Below are positions 27,100 to 35,560 of a stretch of 64,000 bases of DNA, piece after piece; position 1 is the stretch's first letter, and every line of letters starts with the position of its first letter. Source of the stretch: Streptomyces clavuligerus (GTDB lineage: Bacteria; Actinomycetota; Actinomycetes; Streptomycetales; Streptomycetaceae); the NCBI RefSeq assembly GCF_005519465.1, contig NZ_CP027858.1, forward strand, positions 62,001 through 126,000, in the 5' to 3' direction. The position numbers and the translations under genes were made by a program. The notes beneath the pieces were generated by a model that saw only the letters and a program-made list of their open reading frames with translations, was not told where the DNA came from and did not search any database.

Positions 27100-28303
27100 G
27101 GCAGGCGGCGGCGTAGGCCGCGAGCAGGGACGCCTGGGAGTTGCGCCAGGAGAGCCTGCCGCTGATCCGTTCCCTGCCGATCCCGCCCATGCGGGCCCGC
27201 CGGTCCGGGTCGTCCAGGAGCTGCGCGATGAGCGCGGCGAACTCGGACTCGTCGTCGGCGGACGCGTAGACGGCGGCGTCCCCGGCGGAGACGCGCGCCT
27301 CCCGGAGGTCGAACGAGACGATCGGCCGGCCCATCGCCATGTACTCCAGGACCTTGTTCATGGTCGACACGTCGTTGAGCGGGTTGCGCGGGTCGGGCGA
27401 GAGGCAGACGTCCGCGGTGGACAGGTAGCGCACCAGGTCGGCGTCCGGGACCCGCCCGGTGAACTGCACCCGGTCGTCGAGTCCGAGCCGCCGGGACAGC
27501 CCGGTCATCGCGTCGAAGGCGTCGCCGGAGCCGATGAACACCGCGTGCCAGTCGGTCCGGCCCAGTTCGTCGCGGAGTGCGGCCAGGGCCCGCAGGGCGT
27601 AGTCGACACCGTCCTGGGGGCCCATGACCCCGAGGTAGCACAGCAGATGGGGCTTGCCGCGCTTCAGCTCCGGCTCGGGCGGCACCGGCTGGAACCGCTC
27701 GATCTGGGGGGCGCTGCGCACCACGAAGACGTCCTCGGGCCGCTGTCCGCCCCGGTGGATCGCGACGTCCCGGTAGCTCTCGTTCGTGGCGATCACGATG
27801 TCGGCGGCCCGGTAGGTGAGCCGTTCCAGCGCGCACACGGCGCGGTAGAGCAGGTCCTCGCCGCGGCCGAAGCGGGAGAGGTACAGCTCGGGCACGAGGT
27901 CGTGCTGGTCGAAGACGAATCGCGCGCCGCGCCGCTTCAGCCACAGCGCGGGCAGGAACAGCAGATCGGGCGGGTTGCAGGCGTGGACCACGTCGACCGG
28001 GCCGACCCTGCGGGCCAGCCGGGCCGTGTGCCACAGCGCCGACCCGTACTCCCGCAGATAGCCTGCGGGGCCCCCGGTGGCCGCGCGCAGCGGGTAGCGG
28101 TGGATGCGGACCCCGTCGATCTCCGCCTCCGGCTCGGTGTCCCGTGTGCTGCCCCGGGGGCAGATGACGTGCACCGTCCAGCCCGCGTCGCGCAGGGTCG
28201 TGCACTCCTGCCACACCCGCCGGTCGAAGGGCACCGACAGGTTCTCCACCAGGATCAGGGCGCGCCGGTCCGGCCGGCCGTCGCTCGTCGTGTCACCAGG
28301 CAA
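27032..28303 (-). CDS. Glycosyltransferase family 4
   Basis: Retaining GT-B glycosyltransferase of 423 residues. The N-terminal half has ALILVENLSVPFDRRVWQE and DVVHACNPPDLLFLPAL; the donor half has CYLGVMGPQDGVDYAL and the E-containing NDVSTMNKVLEYMAMG motif before PIVSFDL. These are the markers of the WcaI/WbuB-like polysaccharide GT4 group. It probably adds an early sugar to the lipid carrier. The start at 28303 overlaps the GDP-mannose dehydrogenase by 11 bases. The C-terminus is a short Arg/Ser-rich extension. Confidence 0.9.
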   Translation of the reverse strand: MPGDTTSDGRPDRRALILVENLSVPFDRRVWQECTTLRDAGWTVHVICPRGSTRDTEPEAEIDGVRIHRYPLRAATGGPAGYLREYGSALWHTARLARRVGPVDVVHACNPPDLLFLPALWLKRRGARFVFDQHDLVPELYLSRFGRGEDLLYRAVCALERLTYRAADIVIATNESYRDVAIHRGGQRPEDVFVVRSAPQIERFQPVPPEPELKRGKPHLLCYLGVMGPQDGVDYALRALAALRDELGRTDWHAVFIGSGDAFDAMTGLSRRLGLDDRVQFTGRVPDADLVRYLSTADVCLSPDPRNPLNDVSTMNKVLEYMAMGRPIVSFDLREARVSAGDAAVYASADDESEFAALIAQLLDDPDRRARMGGIGRERISGRLSWRNSQASLLAAYAAACRDRTPGRPATRSGQGSDRTVER

Positions 28304-29609
28304 GGCCCAGGTACCCCGGTTCGGCCCGGCGCCTGTCGGCGTCGGGGAGGCGGACGAGGTCGACGATCACCGGTCCTTCGCCGTGGGGCAGTGCCGCGAG
28401 CACCTCCGGGTCCCTGGTTCCGACCAGGCACACATCGGCGTGTTCGAGCACCTCGCCGACGGAGTCCGCGAGGAGGTGCGCGAGGTGCGGCAGCCGGGTC
28501 TCGATGTACTCGCGGTTCGCGCCGAGCAGCCGGGACAGGCTCACGTTGGCGTCGTAGATCCGCAGGTCGTACCCCTTGCCGAGGAGGCGTTCGGCCAGTT
28601 CGACGAGCGGGCTCTCCCGGAGGTCGTCGGTGCCGGGTTTGAAGGAGAGACCGAACAGGCCCGCGCGGCGCCTGCCGGTGCGTTCGACGAGTTCCACCGC
28701 GCGCTGGAGATGGGCGGTGTTGGACGGCAGCACATGGGCGAGGATGGGCACCGAGACATCGGCCCGGTGTGCCGCGTGGACCAGGCTGCGCAGGTCCTTG
28801 GGCAGGCAGGACCCGCCGAAGGCGAAGCCGGGCCGCAGATAGGCGGGGCTGATGTTCAGCTTGCGGTCGGCCAGGAACACATCCATCACCTGGTGCGAGT
28901 CCACCCCGAGGGCCTGGCAGACCGCGCCCAGCTCGTTCGCGAAGCCGATCTTGAGGCCGTGGAAGGCGTTGTCCGCGTATTTGATCGCCTCGGCCGTCGG
29001 GACCGGCACCCGGAACACCTCGCCGGGCAGGTCCCGGTAGAGCGCCGCCACCGTGTCGCCGCTGGCCGGGTCGATCTCGCCGATGACGGTCTTGGGCGGG
29101 TCGAAGAAGTCCCGCACGCTCGTGCCCTCGCGCAGGAACTCCGGGTTGACCGCGACCCCGAAGTCCACTCCGGCCGTGCCGCCGACGCTCTTCTCCAGGA
29201 TCGGCACCAGCAGGTTCAGACAGGTGCCCGGGAGCATGGTGCTGCGGAAGACGACGGTCTGCCGCCCGCCCCGCTCGGCCAGCGCGGCGCCGATCTCCTC
29301 GGTGACCCGCTCCAGATAGGCCGTGCACAGGCTGCCGTTGGGTTCCGACGGTGTGCCCACGCACACCAGTGACACCTCGCTGCCCCTGATCGCCTCGCCG
29401 ACGTCGCCGGTGGCGCGCAACGCCCCGGTCCGTACGGCCTCGGCGACGAGTTCGCCGATCCGTTCCTCGACCACCGGGGCCCTGCCGCTGTTGACCAGGT
29501 CGACCTTCACCTGGTTGACGTCCACCCCGATGACCTCGTGTCCCATGTCGGCCAGGCACGCGGCTGATACACAGCCCACGTAGCCGAGCCCGAACACACT
29601 GACTCTCAT
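28293..29609 (-). CDS. GDP-mannose 6-dehydrogenase (AlgD-like)
   Basis: NAD-dependent nucleotide-sugar dehydrogenase of 438 residues, oxidising the C-6 of a GDP- or UDP-hexose twice to the uronic acid. The NAD motif is FGLGYVGCVS, the catalytic Cys is in FAFGGSCLPKD, and NPEFLREGT precedes DFFDPPKTVIGE. Several stretches (GLSFKPGTDDLRESPLVELAE, GANREYIE, HGLKIGFANE) read closer to Pseudomonas AlgD than to UDP-glucose dehydrogenases, so GDP-mannuronate is the likely product. That gives the polymer an acidic mannuronic-type residue and fits the heparinase/alginate-lyase-like gene downstream. Confidence 0.85.
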   Translation of the reverse strand: MRVSVFGLGYVGCVSAACLADMGHEVIGVDVNQVKVDLVNSGRAPVVEERIGELVAEAVRTGALRATGDVGEAIRGSEVSLVCVGTPSEPNGSLCTAYLERVTEEIGAALAERGGRQTVVFRSTMLPGTCLNLLVPILEKSVGGTAGVDFGVAVNPEFLREGTSVRDFFDPPKTVIGEIDPASGDTVAALYRDLPGEVFRVPVPTAEAIKYADNAFHGLKIGFANELGAVCQALGVDSHQVMDVFLADRKLNISPAYLRPGFAFGGSCLPKDLRSLVHAAHRADVSVPILAHVLPSNTAHLQRAVELVERTGRRRAGLFGLSFKPGTDDLRESPLVELAERLLGKGYDLRIYDANVSLSRLLGANREYIETRLPHLAHLLADSVGEVLEHADVCLVGTRDPEVLAALPHGEGPVIVDLVRLPDADRRRAEPGYLGLAW

Positions 29610-29688
29610 GCCCTGTCTCTCCCCCCGGGCAGGCCCCTGCGGCCTGCGCTCCGCGTGCGGGCCGCCGTGCGGCCCTGTCTCCCGCGCA

Positions 29689-31167
29689 TCAGTAGGCCCC
29701 CTGCCCGTAGACCACCGCGCGCAGGGTCTTCCACAAGATCACCGCGTCGAGGGCGAGCGACCAGTCCTCGACATATCTCAGGTCCAGCCGGACCGCTTCC
29801 TCCCAGGGCAGGTCGCTGCGTCCGCTGATCTGCCACAGGCCGGTGAGCCCGGGTTTGACCAGCAGCCGCCGCCGGATGTCCGGGCCGTACGCGGCGGACT
29901 CCTCGGGGAGCGGGGGCCGCGGGCCGACGAGCGACATCGATCCGGTGAGCACGTTGAGGAGCTGCGGGAGCTCGTCGATCGAGTACCGGCGCAGTACCGC
30001 TCCCACCCGGGTCACCCGCGGGTCCCGGCGGAGTTTGAACAGCAGCCCGGCGCCCTCGTTGCGGTCGGCCAGCCCGGCGCGGGCCCCGTCGGCTCCGGCG
30101 ACCATGGTGCGGAACTTGAGGATGGTGAACTCGCGGCCGTCCTTGCCGACCCTGCGCTGGCGGTAGAACGCGCCGCCCCGGCTGTCCGTCAGGACGAGCA
30201 CTCCGACGAGCAGCATCAGCGGCGCGAACAGCAGCAGCAGGACCGCCGCGCCCAGCCGGTCGACGACGGCCTTGACCGCCCGGCGGCCCCCGGTGAAGGC
30301 GGGCATGCTGACCCGCAGCAGCGGGATGCCGAGCACCGCGTCGACATGCAGCCGCGGCCCGGCCACCTCCATCAGGACGGGGGCCACCACCATCTCGGCG
30401 TCGCTGCCTTCGAGGTTCCACGCCAGGCGTTGCAGCCGGTCGGGCGACCAGTGCGGGTCCGGTGTGACCGCGACGACGCGATAGCCGTCGCGGCGGACGT
30501 GGCTGGCGACGTCCGCCAGCCTGCCGATGACCGGCACGCCGTCCAGTTGGTCGCCGTCCGGGCCGAGGCCGTCCGTCGTGCACACCGCGTCCACCCGCCA
30601 GCCGAGGTGCGGGAACTTGCGGGCCCTGGCGATCAGGTCCTGCACGGTGGCCGGGCTCCCGGCGGCGAGCACCGGTCGCAGACACCGTCCTTCCTTGCGC
30701 TGTTTGTGCAGCCGGAGGCGGAGCAGATAGCGCTCGGTCATGGTGACGAGGGCGATCGCGGGAATCGCGACGAAGATCCAGAGTTTGATGTTCCGCGAGG
30801 TGAGGGCGATCCCGCCGAGCGCCAGAACGACGGCCGCCGTGAACACCGCGCGGCTGAGCCTGCGGAATTCCTCGGCCCCCTGACCGAGGACGGCAGGAGT
30901 CCATGAGCGGTTCACCGCGAGCGCTCCCAGCACCAGCAGTTCGGTGCCGAAGGCGAGAATTCCCCATTTCTCGTGCCAGTTGGCCGCGTCACGGGCCCCG
31001 AAGAAATTGCCGATCGCCGCCACCACGAAGGCGGTGGCCACGGTATCGCTGATGATCACGGTACGGCGGTACCGCTCTTCCCAATCGATCGCGGGCTGGT
31101 TGAACGCCCCGTTCGCCAGACGCCCGCGCGCTGACGGAAACGGGTTGACTAATCCCCCCTGTTGCAC
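29689..31167 (-). CDS. Undecaprenyl-phosphate sugar phosphotransferase (initiating enzyme)
   Basis: Polyprenyl-phosphate sugar-1-phosphate transferase of the WbaP/WcaJ type, 492 residues. It starts each repeat unit by moving a sugar phosphate to undecaprenyl phosphate. Four or five N-terminal TM helices and a CoA-binding-like middle region (PVLAAGSPATVQDLI) precede the conserved catalytic domain (about 270-490) with YRQRRVGKDGREFTILKFRTM, SIDELPQLLNVLTGSMSLVGPRPPLP and KPGLTGLWQISGRSDL. It is the first gene of the operon. The GTG start at 31167 has GGGGGGA five bases upstream. Codon 6 (31150-31152) is TTA, a rare bldA-dependent codon. A 79-base gap follows. Confidence 0.92.
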   Translation of the reverse strand: MQQGGLVNPFPSARGRLANGAFNQPAIDWEERYRRTVIISDTVATAFVVAAIGNFFGARDAANWHEKWGILAFGTELLVLGALAVNRSWTPAVLGQGAEEFRRLSRAVFTAAVVLALGGIALTSRNIKLWIFVAIPAIALVTMTERYLLRLRLHKQRKEGRCLRPVLAAGSPATVQDLIARARKFPHLGWRVDAVCTTDGLGPDGDQLDGVPVIGRLADVASHVRRDGYRVVAVTPDPHWSPDRLQRLAWNLEGSDAEMVVAPVLMEVAGPRLHVDAVLGIPLLRVSMPAFTGGRRAVKAVVDRLGAAVLLLLFAPLMLLVGVLVLTDSRGGAFYRQRRVGKDGREFTILKFRTMVAGADGARAGLADRNEGAGLLFKLRRDPRVTRVGAVLRRYSIDELPQLLNVLTGSMSLVGPRPPLPEESAAYGPDIRRRLLVKPGLTGLWQISGRSDLPWEEAVRLDLRYVEDWSLALDAVILWKTLRAVVYGQGAY

Positions 31168-31502
31168 AGATCCCCCCAGTACGCCGGCGGTTCGACGTGT
31201 CTACCCGACACCGTTCCCTCCCCTCGGGAGGCCCCCGCCTCCCGCGCCGCGCCGTCCCCCGTCCGGGCCCCCGCGCCCTTGCGCGGGGCGCCCCGGCCGG
31301 TTCGGTGCCGCGTGAACAGCCCACCCCGGGCGGCAGCGGACCCCTCTGTCCACCGGCCTCGTGAGGTGCGCGGAAACCCGTGGAGACCCCGGGCGCTCCC
31401 CGCGCCCAAGGCCCTGACGGGCTCCAGGAATCGATCACCCCCACGTCTGGCACCGGGACGCGATCGACGGCTGTCCACGGTGTCAGACCCATAGATCATC
31501 AA

Positions 31503-31523
31503 TGTTCGCTTCCCGCCCGAACA
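31503..31523. promoter_or_regulatory. Inverted repeat, operator-like
   Basis: TGTTCG at 31503-31508 and CGAACA at 31518-31523 are perfect inverted 6-bp arms with a 9-base spacer. It sits at the edge of the AT-rich stretch about 340 bases upstream of the initiating sugar transferase. A dimeric regulator site is a plausible reading; the binder is unknown. Confidence 0.4.
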
Positions 31524-31884
31524 GCTGAAGCACGGTCAATCTAGACCATCGCGGCCGCTATGAAGAGGGGATGTGTGCAATTTGTGTTCAAGCTTTGAAA
31601 ATGGATCTTCCAATTGATGATCGCTCAAGCCGCTTCACGAGCGGGGACATGCCTGATGACCTGTGGTGGAGGGAATTCTCGGGGCTGTCGACACCCGGTG
31701 GGGACAGCGTCCGCTACGGCATCGGAATCATGGTGACGGTGTGTGGGACATGCCGCCTCGGGGGCCTCCGGCCGGGCCGTGGCCCGCGGACGAAAAGGGG
31801 ATACCGGGGCGCCGAAGATCGATGACGGGGTGCTCCCCGGACTGCTGTTGCTTCTGTGACGGGTGCGAAAAGAGAGAGCGCCGC

Positions 31885-31980
31885 GGAATTGATCACGGAA
31901 TTGATCACGCGACTGCTCACGGAATTGATCACGGAGCTGAGCACAGAACCGATCAGGGAGCTGCGTACGGAATTGCTCCG
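31885..31980. repeat. Eight tandem 12-bp repeats
   Basis: Units of 12 bp in strict register (31885, 31897, 31909, 31921, 31933, 31945, 31957, 31969), consensus GGAATTGATCAC. Three copies are exact and contain the palindrome TGATCA; the others have diverged. Not inside any convincing gene. Confidence 0.9.
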
Positions 31981-32404
31981 CGGACACCGTCCCGGCCCGA
32001 CGGTCCTGCCGGACCGGTCCGGCCCGGCGCCCGCACGGGGAGTGCGGCAGAGCGCCGGGGGGTCCGGCACCCGTCGCGGCACGGGCGGGCCCGTCGCCCC
32101 GACCGTGCCGCGGGCGGTCGCCGTGAACCATCCGGAAGATCACGGCCGTGCGGTCCGGTGAGACAGGTGTACGAAGGGGCCCGCGCGGAGCGGCCGGGAG
32201 GGGGCACGGTGCACGGAACCACGGCCGTGGCGCCCTGCCGGTCCCCGCGTTCCCGGTCCGCGCGGACGGACGGCGGCAGCCGCGCCGTGCGGCGCCGGCC
32301 CCGTGTCCCCGCGGGCACCGGGCCCCGGTGGTGCCCCCGTACCCGGCGCCGGGTGAGAGCACGCGGCGCGTCGGCCGAAGACGAACAGAAGACGAGGTCC
32401 CCCG

Positions 32405-33625
32405 ATGTCGACCCCGCCGGCTCCCGGTGTGTCCGCTTCCACCATGCCCTTCCCGGCGCCCCGGGGCGGTTGCCCCTTCGCGCCACCGCCCCTGTACGAG
32501 GCGGCGCGTGAGGAGGAGCCCCTCACCCGGGTGACCCTCTTCGACGGGAGCGAGGCGTGGCTGGCCACCCGGCACTCCGCCGTCCGGCTGGTCCTGTCCG
32601 ACCCCCGGTTCAGCGCGGACATCCACACCCCGGGCTTCCCGCTGACCAGCCCCCGCCAGCGGTTCATGGCGCAGGGCGAGCCCTCGTTCGTGCGGATGGA
32701 CGCCCCGGAGCACACCCGGCAGCGGAGAATGCTGACGAGCTGGTTCACGGCCCGCCGGGTCCGGGCCATGCGCCCGGCGGTGCAGGCCCTCGTCGACGAG
32801 CGCATCGACCGGATCGAACCGCGCGGACAGGCGGATCTGTTCAGCGAGTTCGCCCTGCCGGTGCCGTCGCTGGTGATCTGCGACATCCTCGGCGTCCCCT
32901 ACGAGGACCACGAGTTCTTCGAGGGGACCAGCCGGGCGATGGCGCAGTGGAACACCACACCGGAGGAGAGCTCGCGGTGCTGGAACGCCCTGCACACGTA
33001 TCTGAGCGAGCTGGCGGCGGCCAAGCGGGAATGCCCCGACGAACGTCTCGTCAGCCATCTCGCGGCCCGGGACGATCTGACACTCGCCCAGGTGGCCTCG
33101 ATGTGCCGGCTGCTGCTCGTCGCCGGTCACGACACCACGGCGTCGGCGATCGGCCTGTCGGTGGCGGCGCTGCTGGCGAACCCGGAGTGGGCCGCCGCCC
33201 TCCGGGACTCCCCCGGGCACTCCCCCGAGGCCGTCGACGAGCTGCTGCGGCTGGTGTCCCCGCTGGGGCACCACGGCATCGGCCGGGCGGCCCTGGCGGA
33301 TGTCGAGGTCGACGGCCGGACCGTCCGCGCCGGGGAGGGGGTCCTCGTGATCCCGCCCACCGCCAACCGCGACGGCCGGGCCTTCGACCGCGTGGACGCG
33401 TTCCTCGTCGCCGGTGAACGGGATCAGAGCACCCACCATCTCTCCTTCGGCCACGGCCCGCATCTGTGCCTCGGGGCGCCGCTGGCCCGGCTCGAAATGG
33501 AGATCGCCCTGGAAACCCTCTTCCGCAGGCTGCCGGGCCTGCGGCTCGCACGGCCGCTGGAGGAGCTTCCGTTCCGGGGCCCGGGGGCCATACACGGTCT
33601 CGACGCGCTGCCGGTGCGCTGGTGA
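32405..33625 (+). CDS. Cytochrome P450 (first of two)
   Basis: Soluble class I bacterial P450 of 406 residues. The I-helix oxygen-activation motif is LLVAGHDTTAS (about 240), the K-helix ExxR is in DELLRLV, and the haem-ligand loop is FGHGPHLCLGAPLAR (Cys about 357). It needs ferredoxin and reductase supplied elsewhere. Translational coupling (GTGA) with the Rieske gene suggests they act on the same intermediate. In a cluster with a stand-alone A-PCP protein, one attractive role is hydroxylation of the carrier-bound amino acid, as P450s do in aminocoumarin pathways; substrate is unknown. A GACGAGG site precedes the ATG. Confidence 0.92.
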   Translation: MSTPPAPGVSASTMPFPAPRGGCPFAPPPLYEAAREEEPLTRVTLFDGSEAWLATRHSAVRLVLSDPRFSADIHTPGFPLTSPRQRFMAQGEPSFVRMDAPEHTRQRRMLTSWFTARRVRAMRPAVQALVDERIDRIEPRGQADLFSEFALPVPSLVICDILGVPYEDHEFFEGTSRAMAQWNTTPEESSRCWNALHTYLSELAAAKRECPDERLVSHLAARDDLTLAQVASMCRLLLVAGHDTTASAIGLSVAALLANPEWAAALRDSPGHSPEAVDELLRLVSPLGHHGIGRAALADVEVDGRTVRAGEGVLVIPPTANRDGRAFDRVDAFLVAGERDQSTHHLSFGHGPHLCLGAPLARLEMEIALETLFRRLPGLRLARPLEELPFRGPGAIHGLDALPVRW

Positions 33626-34761
33626 CACGGGCCGGAGCGCGGGTGTCCGGACCGGGCACCGGCGGCGGCCCCCGGAGGTCCGGCGGGACGCCGCTGCTCC
33701 GGTGGCGGCTCCGGCCGCCCGCCGGGCCCCGGCCGAAGGAGCCGTACGCCGACGGGGAGCCCCCGCTGCCGTATCCGGCGGGCTGGTTCCTGCTCGTCCC
33801 GTCGCACGATGTCCGACCCGGTGCCGTGGTGACGCGGCGCCTGATGGACGAGGACGTCGTGGTCTACCGCACCCGTGGCGGGCGGGCGCGGGTGATCCGG
33901 CCGCACTGCCCCCATCTGGGGGCGCACCTCGGCTGCGGGGGCCGGGTGGACGGGGAGAGCATCGTCTGCCCCTTCCACCACTTCGCCTTCGGCGGGGACG
34001 GCGCCGTCACCCGCACCGGCCCCGGCTACGCCCCGGGGGCCGTCCGGGACCGGCTCGCCGTGCTGCCCTGCCACGAGGTCAACGGCGGGATCTTCACCTG
34101 GGCGGGCGGCGCCCCCGGGCAGCCGCCCGGCTGGCGGTTACCGGAGCTGCTGGACCCCTCGGGCCCGCCGCTGCGGTTCGCCCGCACCGAGGTGCTGAGC
34201 CATCCGCAGGAACTCTGTGAGAACGTGGCGGACCTGGGGCATCTGCGTGCCCTGCACGGTTTCTCGGACGCCGTGCCGAAGGGCGGTCCGGTCATCGACG
34301 GGCACCGCTTCCGCGCCACGGTGGAACTCACCCGGACCTTCCCGCCGTTCGGACGGCTCCGGGCGGATCTGACCTTCCACCTCTACGGTCTGTCCCTGCT
34401 GCACGCCACGCTCCGGGACGCGCGCAGCGGGCTGGTGTTCGATGTGCTCGCCGCCAGTCGGCCCGTCGCGCCCTGGCGGGTGGAGCTGCTGATCGGTACC
34501 CGCGTGGCCGTCGACGGCGGTCACCGGGTGTGGTCCCGGCTTCCCCCGCCGCTGCTCCGGCCCCTGACGGGGGCGGCGGGCTGGGTGAATCTGCTCACGG
34601 TGGTCAGGGACATGAGCCGGGACCTGCCGGTCTGGGACGCGAAGCGGTATGTCAGCCCGCCCCGGCTGGTCCGGGGCGACGGCCCGGTGGGGGTGTTCCG
34701 CGCCTGGGCCCGGCAGTTCTACCCGGACCCTCCGGCGGACGGCGGCACTCCGGCCGGGTGA
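33622..34761 (+). CDS. Rieske non-haem iron oxygenase
   Basis: Rieske-type oxygenase of about 379 residues, layout like KshA and related tailoring oxygenases. The 2Fe-2S site is CPHLGAH (Cys/His) with CPFHHFAF (Cys/His), about residues 94-120. The mononuclear iron region has ENVADLGHLRALHGFS (Asp and two His). It would hydroxylate, desaturate or cleave its substrate with a separate reductase. The GTG at 33622 overlaps the P450 stop; a GTG at 33643 is also possible since the first 45 residues are low-complexity. Codon 173 (34138-34140) is TTA, a probable bldA control point. A hairpin terminator follows directly. Confidence 0.9.
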   Translation: MTRAGARVSGPGTGGGPRRSGGTPLLRWRLRPPAGPRPKEPYADGEPPLPYPAGWFLLVPSHDVRPGAVVTRRLMDEDVVVYRTRGGRARVIRPHCPHLGAHLGCGGRVDGESIVCPFHHFAFGGDGAVTRTGPGYAPGAVRDRLAVLPCHEVNGGIFTWAGGAPGQPPGWRLPELLDPSGPPLRFARTEVLSHPQELCENVADLGHLRALHGFSDAVPKGGPVIDGHRFRATVELTRTFPPFGRLRADLTFHLYGLSLLHATLRDARSGLVFDVLAASRPVAPWRVELLIGTRVAVDGGHRVWSRLPPPLLRPLTGAAGWVNLLTVVRDMSRDLPVWDAKRYVSPPRLVRGDGPVGVFRAWARQFYPDPPADGGTPAG

Positions 34762-34765
34762 CGGG

Positions 34766-34810
34766 CGTGCCCGGCGCCGGTGTCCTCCGGCGGCACCGGG
34801 GGCGGGCACG
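34766..34810. terminator. Hairpin terminator after Rieske gene
   Basis: Arms at 34766-34782 and 34794-34810 (outer parts CGTGCCC and GGGCACG) pair across 17 positions with two mismatches and an 11-base loop, five bases after the stop codon. Confidence 0.7.
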
Positions 34811-35560
34811 GCGGGACAGGGGTCGGGCCACGGGTTGTTCCCGGCCCGGCGGCCGGGCCGTTCCAGGATGTCCGCCTCCGGGGTGCGGGCCACGGGATCG
34901 GCGGAGACAGCGTGGCTGAGGGGTCCGGCGGCGTCCGTGGCGTTGCTGGGGGCCCGCAGGGCGGTCTGCACGGCCTGCGCGGGCGCCGCCCCGGGGCTCG
35001 GCACAGCGAGGTCCCGCCGCCCCGGGCGGGACGGTGTGCGGATCGGTCGGCGTTCCCGTCGTACCGGCCGGGACAGCGCCGGTGGACGGCCCCGCGCCCT
35101 GGTCGGCGGTGCCGCGGCAGCCGGGGTCGCACCGCGGACCGGCCCGTGCGCCGGGCGGTCCGCCGTCCCTTCGCCCGGCGGTCCCGGTCATGGCGCCGGT
35201 GCGGTCGGCGTGCCGCCGGGACCGGTCGTGGAGACCCCGGTACGGATTCGCCCGGCTGCCGGGGAACGGGACAGGTCGCCCGCAGGCCCGCCGCGCGCGG
35301 CTGTCCGCCCGAGGCCGGACCCGGTGTCCGGGGCGTCCGCTCCCCTCGGGTGCCGAGCGCCGGGGAGGCGGCCGGGCCGCTCCGCACCGGGCGCGCCACC
35401 GTCCCCGCCGAACGGCTCCGGGTCGCCCCGGGGCCGCCGCCGGGCCGGGGCCCGTACCTCCCGGGAGACCCCGTGGCAGCCGCCCGCACCGTACGCGGTG
35501 AGCCGTCCGGGCCCGGACGGGACCGTGGCGGACACCACGGCCGGGGCGGCCCACGGTCCG
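34811..35560. other. Gap between convergent Rieske and A-PCP genes
   Basis: About 750 bases of extremely GC-rich sequence. Frames on both strands are Arg/Pro/Gly-rich with no recognisable domain and no ribosome-binding context. I see nothing in it beyond the terminator just upstream. Confidence 0.6.

Larger units (their letters stand above)
31168..32404. other. Long regulatory gap between polysaccharide operon and P450 cluster
   Basis: About 1.24 kb with no credible gene between divergent transcription units. 31490-31650 is distinctly AT-rich for this DNA and contains an inverted repeat (31503-31523) and a TTCAA-GCT-TTGAA palindrome near 31587. 31885-31980 is an array of eight 12-bp repeats. 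The remainder is GC-rich with only shadow frames. Promoters for the polysaccharide operon (minus) and the P450 (plus) must lie here, but I cannot place -10/-35 boxes with confidence. Confidence 0.6.

Noticed and set aside
31571..31825. Possible 84-codon plus-strand gene with CxxC pairs (MCAIC, VCGTC).
   Set aside because: It starts in the AT-rich gap without correct Shine-Dalgarno spacing, has mixed third positions unlike neighbours, and no family resemblance.
31856..32161. 101-codon plus-strand frame with ELIT-type repeats.
   Set aside because: The repeat is a simple 12-bp DNA array; the rest of the frame is Arg/Pro/Gly-rich and has no ribosome site.
34811..35560. Long minus-strand frames that could be a small gene beside the A-PCP gene.
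   Set aside because: Arg/Pro/Gly composition, no start context and no motif.
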